Source: Cephalopachus bancanus
Lineage: Eukaryota; Chordata; Mammalia; Primates; Tarsiidae
Reading direction: 5' to 3'
Length of the DNA: 64,000 nucleotides
Assembly: GCA_027257055.1 (NCBI GenBank)
Contig: JAPVLO010000233.1
Span: 310,001-374,000 of the forward strand
The stretch's first letter is position 1. Every line of letters begins with the position of its first letter. Below, one piece after another: positions 59,740-64,000 of this stretch. The notes beneath the pieces were generated by a model. That model worked only from the letters and a program-made list of their open reading frames with translations. It was not told the DNA's origin and searched no databases. Position numbers and translations under genes: made by a program.

Positions 59740-60023
59740 AAACGGTAGCTCAGCCTGTAATTCCAGCACTTTGGGAGGCCAAGGTGAGTGGACTGCCTGA
59801 GCCTGTGGGTTCGAGACTAGCCCGGAGAACTTGGCAAGACCTCGTCTCTATGATAAATAAAAATTAGCTGGGTGTGGTAGCGTGCACCTGTAGTTCCATC
59901 TACTTGGAAGGCTGAGGCAGAAGATTCGCCAGAGCCCAGCAGGTCGACACTGGGGTGACCGTGAGTGTGCCACTGCACCCCAGCCTGGGCAATGGAGTGA
60001 GACTCTAACTCAAAAAAACCCCC
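59740..60023 (+). repeat. Dimeric SINE, plus, 5'-trimmed
   Basis: It starts at GGTAGCTCAGCCTGTAATTCC, missing the first bases of the usual head, and ends GACTCTAACTC with a short A/C tail. Confidence 0.88.
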
Positions 60024-60289
60024 CAAAACTGAAGCTCTTCAGCACTATTAGTCTTCACATAGATGTCTGTTAAATATACTCAGCTGCTCTAGAGCTAGGT
60101 TTAAGATGTACTGAAGCGATCTTTTAAAATAAGATATTAGAGTGTCTTGATTTTGGATATCATGTTAAGTTTGAAAGTTAATTTCTCCTTAATTGTTTTA
60201 AACCTAGGTAAGTTTTAAACATTGTGTGTATATGTATATACATACACACACATATATATATAGTATTTAAACACTACGTGTGTGCATAT

Positions 60290-60775
60290 ATTGGGAGTGC
60301 CAAAATGTATACACATTTTAAGAGATGTTATCTATGTATTACTTTTAGTTCACTGTAATCAAAAGTGTCTGGATGCTGATGGTAACCACTTTGAGCACCT
60401 CTTGTGATTGCAGAAGTCAAATGTGACTTGGAGTCATCTACACTTCTTTTTTTTTGAGTTGGATTCTCATTCTGTTGCCCAGGCTGGAGTGCAGGGACCT
60501 GCTAGGCTCCGGCTATCCTTCCGCCTCAGCCTTCCAAGTAGCTTGAACTGCAGGTGCATGCTACCATGCCTGGTTAATTTTTTATTTATTGTAGAGACGA
60601 GGTCTTGCCAAGTTGCTCTCACAGGTCTTGAACCCGTGGGCTCAGGAAATCCATTCTCCTTGGCCTCTCAAAGTGCTGGGATTATGGGCTGAGCCACCAA
60701 GACCAGCCCACCTACACTTTTAATACAGTTTTTTCCTTTCTTAAAATGTGCAAACTTTTTTGGCACCCTCTGTAT
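60290..60775. mobile_element. mariner-like short inverted-repeat element, split by a SINE
   Basis: The left end GGAGTGCCAAAATGTATACAC...TTTTAAG and the right end CTTAAAATGTGCAAAC...TTGGCACCCTC are inverted repeats (about 30 bases with mismatches). TA lies at both outer junctions, the mariner target. No transposase frame remains; the interior is about 200 bases once the SINE is removed. Confidence 0.78.
60447..60710 (-). repeat. SINE inside the mariner-like element
   Basis: It starts T(8)GAGTTGGATTCTCATTC with a right-arm deletion of about 25 bases, and ends GAGCCACCAAGACCAGCC. CTACACTT flanks both sides. Confidence 0.9.
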
Positions 60776-61710
60776 AGACACACATAGGCATGTCTCAAAG
60801 ATATTGCAGGTTTAGTTCTTGACCACTACAATAAAGCGAATATCATAATAAAGTGAGTTATACACAATTTTTTATTTCCCAGTGCACATAAAAGTTGTAT
60901 TTACTATTTAGCAGCATTATGTCCAAAAGCAAAATATAAAAAATTAAAAAACACTTTATTGCTACAAAACGCTAACGGTCATCTGAGCTTTCAGTGAGTT
61001 GTAGTCTTTTTGCTGGTGGAGGGCCCTGCCTCAATGTTGATCAGGCAGTTGCTGCTGACTGATCAGGCTGGTGGCTGATGAAGATGAGGGTGGCTGTGGC
61101 CATTTCTTGAAATAAGATAACAACGAAGTTTATTGCATCAACTGCCTCTTGCTTTCAGGAAAGATTTCTCTGTAGCATGCGATGCTGTTTGATAGCATCT
61201 TACCCACAGTAGAACGTCTTTCAACATTGGAGTCAATCCTCTCAAACTCTGCTGCTGCTTTATCAGCTAAATTTATGTAACACTGTTAAGTCCTTTGTTG
61301 TTATTTCAACAATGTCCACAGCATCTTCACGAGGAGTAGTGTCCGTCTGAAGAAACTCCTTTCTTTGCCCATCCACAAGAATCAACTCCTTATCCATTTC
61401 AGTTTTACTATGAGACTGCAGCAATTCAGTTAAATTGTCAGGTTCCACTTCTAATTCTCGCAATTTCTGCCACAACTGCAGTGACTTTCTCCACAGGTGT
61501 CTCGAACTCCTCAGTCATTCATGAAAGCTGGAGTCAGCTCCTTCCAAACTTCTGTTAATGTTGATATTTTGACATCCTCCCATGAATCATTAATGTTCTT
61601 AAAGGCATTTAGATGGAGAAGCCTTCTCACGAGGTTTTCAATGTACTTTGCCCAGATCCATCAGAGGAATCACTATCTGTGACGGCTATAGCCTTAAGAA
61701 CTGTATTTCT

Positions 61711-61989
61711 TAGCTGGGCTCGGTGGCTCAACCTGTAATCCCGCGCCTTTGGGAGGCTGAGGTGAGTGGATTGCCTGAGCCCGCGGGTTTGAGACCCACC
61801 TGGGCAGCGAGACCTCATCTCTACAATAAATCAAAAATTAGCCGGGCATGGTAGTGCGCGCCTGTAATTCCGGCTACTCGGAAGGCTGAGGCGGAAGGAT
61901 CGCCGGAGCCCAGCAGGTCGAGGCTGCGGTGGCTGGGAGCGGCCACTGCACTCCAGTCTGGGCAACAGAGTGAGACTCCAACTCAAAAA
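61711..61989 (+). repeat. SINE, short-left-arm subfamily, inside Tigger1
   Basis: The perfect target-site duplication AGAACTGTATTTCTTA is at about 61695-61710 and 61990-62005. The compact junction CCTGGGCAGCGAGACC is present. Confidence 0.97.
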
Positions 61990-62814
61990 AGAACTGTATT
62001 TCTTAAACAGCAAGTTAAAATGACTCCATAATCTATCAGCTGCAGAAGGGATGTTGTGTTATCAGAAATGGAACCTTCATCTCCTTGGACATCTCCATCA
62101 GAGCTCTTGAGTGACCAGATGTGTTGTCAATGAGCAGTAATATTTTGAAAGGAATTTTTTTTTCTGAGCAGTTTAAGTCTCAACAGTGGATTTAAAATAT
62201 TCAGTAAGTCATGCTATAAACAGATGTGCAGCCATTTAGGCTTTGCTTTTCCATTTATAGAGCACAGGCAGAAGAGATTTGGCATAATCCTTAAGAGCTC
62301 TAGGCTATCAAAATGATAAGTGAACATTGGCTTCAACTTCAAGTCACCAGCTGCATTAGACTCTCACAAGAGAATCAACCTGTCCTTTGAAACCAGGCAG
62401 TGACTTTTCCTCTCTAGCTATGAAACTCCTAGATAGTAATATCTTCTTCTAGTAGAAGGCTGTTTTGTCTAACTGAAAACCTGTTGTTTGGTGTAGCCAC
62501 CTTTCAAATTATCTTAGCTAGATTTCTGGATAACTTGTAGCAGCTTTTCCCTCAGCACTTACTGCTTCCCCTTATGCTTTTATGCTGTAAAGACTACTTC
62601 TTTCCTTAATCCTCATTAACCAAATTCTGCTAGTTTCCAACTTTTCTTCTCCAGCTTCCTTGCCTCTCTCAGCATTCATAGAATTGAAGAGAGTTAGGGC
62701 CTTGCTCTGTATTAGGCATTGGCTTAAAGTCATGGGGCGCTGGTTTGATCTTCTGTCTAGATCACTCAAACTTTCTCTATGTTAGTAATAAAGCAGTTTC
62801 ATCTTCTTCTTCTT

Positions 62815-63100
62815 TGTTTTGAGTTGGAATCTCACTCTGCTGCCCAGGCTGGAGTGCCTTGGCACACTCATGGCCACTCCAGCATTGACCTGCTGGGCTC
62901 TGGTGATCCTTCTGCCTCAGCCTTCCAAGTAGCTGGAACTACAGGTACACGCTACCGTGCCCAGCTAATTTTTGATTTATCGTAGAGATGAGGTCTCGCC
63001 AAGTTGCCTAGGCTGGTCTTGAACCCGCAGGCTCAGGCAATCCACTTGTCTTATCTCCCAAAGTGCTGGGATTACAGGCTGAGCCACTGAGCCCAGCCTG
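62815..63100 (-). repeat. Dimeric SINE inside Tigger1, minus
   Basis: It starts GTTTTGAGTTGGAATCTCACTC and ends GAGCCACTGAGCCCAGCC. GTTTCATCTTCTT / GTTTCGTCTTCTT flank it (one mismatch). Confidence 0.94.
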
Positions 63101-63900
63101 TTTCGTCTTCTTATTGTTCACTTGTTTACTGCAGTAGCACTTTAAATTTCCTTCAAGAACTTTTCCTTTGCATTCACATCTTGGCTAACTATTTGGCATT
63201 AGAGGCCTGCTTTTAGCCTGTCTTGGCTTCTATCATGCCCTCCTTACTAAGCATATTCATTTGTAGCTTTTGATTCAAAGTGAGCGACATGTTATTCTTC
63301 CTTTCCCTCGAACAGTTAAAGGCCACTGTGTTACTAACTGGCCTAATTTCAATATTGTGGTGTCTCAGGGACTAGGGAGGCCAGGGTAGTTGGAGAGAGA
63401 TGAGAGAATGGCCAGTTGGTGGAACACTCAGAGCACACACAACATTGATCAAGTTCACTGTCCTATATGAGCATGGTTTGTGATGCCCAAAACAATTTCA
63501 ATAGCAACGCCAAAGATCACAGATCATGGTAACAGATATAACCATAATGAAAAAGGTCAAAATATTGTGAGAAGTACCAAAATGGGAGAGACGTGAAGCG
63601 AGCACATGCTGTTGGAAAAATGGTGCCAATAGACTTGCTCGACACGGAGTTGCCACAAACCTTCAATTTGCAAAAAGCACAGTATCTGCAAAGCACAGTA
63701 AAATGAAGCATGCCTGTTCATCTAGTAATTATAACGTACATATAGTATTTAAAACTTACCTAGACTTATAATAATTAAGGAGTAATTCACTAGATTGAAA
63801 ATAATCACACATATGCTACATATACGCACACACATATACACACAGTATGAAACATAATTTACTTTTCTAACATGAAACTGATTGCTTTTTAAATATGAAA

Positions 63901-63985
63901 AATGACTTGTGAGTTGCATTTGCAGGCCCTCTATTTCCTGGGCAAAGATGACACGAAGATTCCTGTTAATACCTGCTTAGATGAG
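63901..63985 (-). CDS. Possible FRY exon (coiled-coil segment), weak
   Basis: On the minus strand a good-looking acceptor TCATCTTTGCCCAG is followed by an open frame EIEGLQMQLTS. This is amphipathic and could belong to the FRY C-terminal coiled coil. An alternative acceptor lies just upstream (TCTAAGCAG). I see no strong donor. The best in-phase (phase 0) GT is far down (AAAA|GTAAAT near 63868), and the nearest GT (A|GTCATT) is a poor fit and in the wrong phase for the next exon. It may be an intronic look-alike. Confidence 0.3.
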
Positions 63986-64000
63986 TAAGAAGAGTAAACT

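Larger units (their letters stand above)
60785..63716 (-). mobile_element. Tigger1-type (pogo family) DNA transposon, near full length, dead
   Basis: The ends are inverted repeats: TAGGCATGTCTCAAAGATATTGCAG-like at the left and its complement ...TATCTGCAAAGC...GAAGCATGCCTG at the right. The element is about 2.4 kb once two SINEs are removed. The transposase gene runs on the minus strand. It is in fragments, for example at 62769-62572 (with a '[25 protein letters not shown]' stretch, residues typical of the CENP-B-like DNA-binding part) and at 61475-61263 near the C-terminus. Stops and frame breaks are frequent, so it is inactive. Confidence 0.9.

Noticed and set aside
61263..62769. Two separate small proteins on the minus strand
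   Set aside because: They are fragments of one decayed Tigger1 transposase, split by frame breaks and a SINE.

Overview
The window is nuclear DNA of a primate. It holds three vertebrate genes in a conserved order. From right to left these are the 3' end of FRY (minus strand), all the coding exons of ZAR1L (plus strand), and the 5' half of BRCA2 (minus strand, exons 1 to 11). About fifty dimeric 7SL-derived (Alu-type) SINEs fill the introns and intergenic DNA. Most share a diagnostic body that differs from the usual ape and monkey Alu sequence: the tail end reads GAGACTCCAACTC, the right arm reads CTGGGCTCCGGCGATCC on the minus strand, and the left arm reads CAATAAATCAAAAAAT. I infer a strepsirrhine primate (lemur or loris/galago side). 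That assignment is from pattern recognition and was not searched.

Layout: 1-1900 is BRCA2 intron 11. 1908-6883 is the giant exon 11, with all eight BRC repeats. 12111-25979 carries exons 10 to 2, with the start codon at 25940-25938. Exon 1 (non-coding) and the CpG-rich promoter lie at about 27545-27850. The promoter faces ZAR1L, whose coding exons are at 32545-33168, 33695-33787, 36348-36422 and 41101-41244. From 41.5 to 55 kb is repeat-rich intergenic DNA. The last two coding exons of FRY are at 58319-58117 and 56587-56329. The right end (60.3-63.7 kb) is a mariner-like element followed by a nearly complete Tigger1-type DNA transposon, both broken by later SINEs.

BRCA2 loads RAD51 in homologous recombination. 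ZAR1L is an oocyte zinc-binding protein of the ZAR1 family. FRY is a very large scaffold protein of the NDR-kinase/morphogenesis pathway. BRCA2 and ZAR1L are head-to-head; FRY and ZAR1L converge tail-to-tail.

I found no new biological system. The most noteworthy signals are: (1) a net one-base loss in BRCA2 exon 11 near 5899, which stops the reading frame at 5888-5886 and puts all eight BRC repeats out of frame with exons 2-10; (2) an 87-bp, 85/87-identical duplication of the BRCA2 exon 1/donor region exactly 660 bp apart, with a SINE between the copies; (3) a decayed partial copy of ZAR1L coding exon 1 inside ZAR1L intron 2; (4) several nested transposon stacks that give a relative insertion history. 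Comparisons with human genes are from memory and need an alignment.
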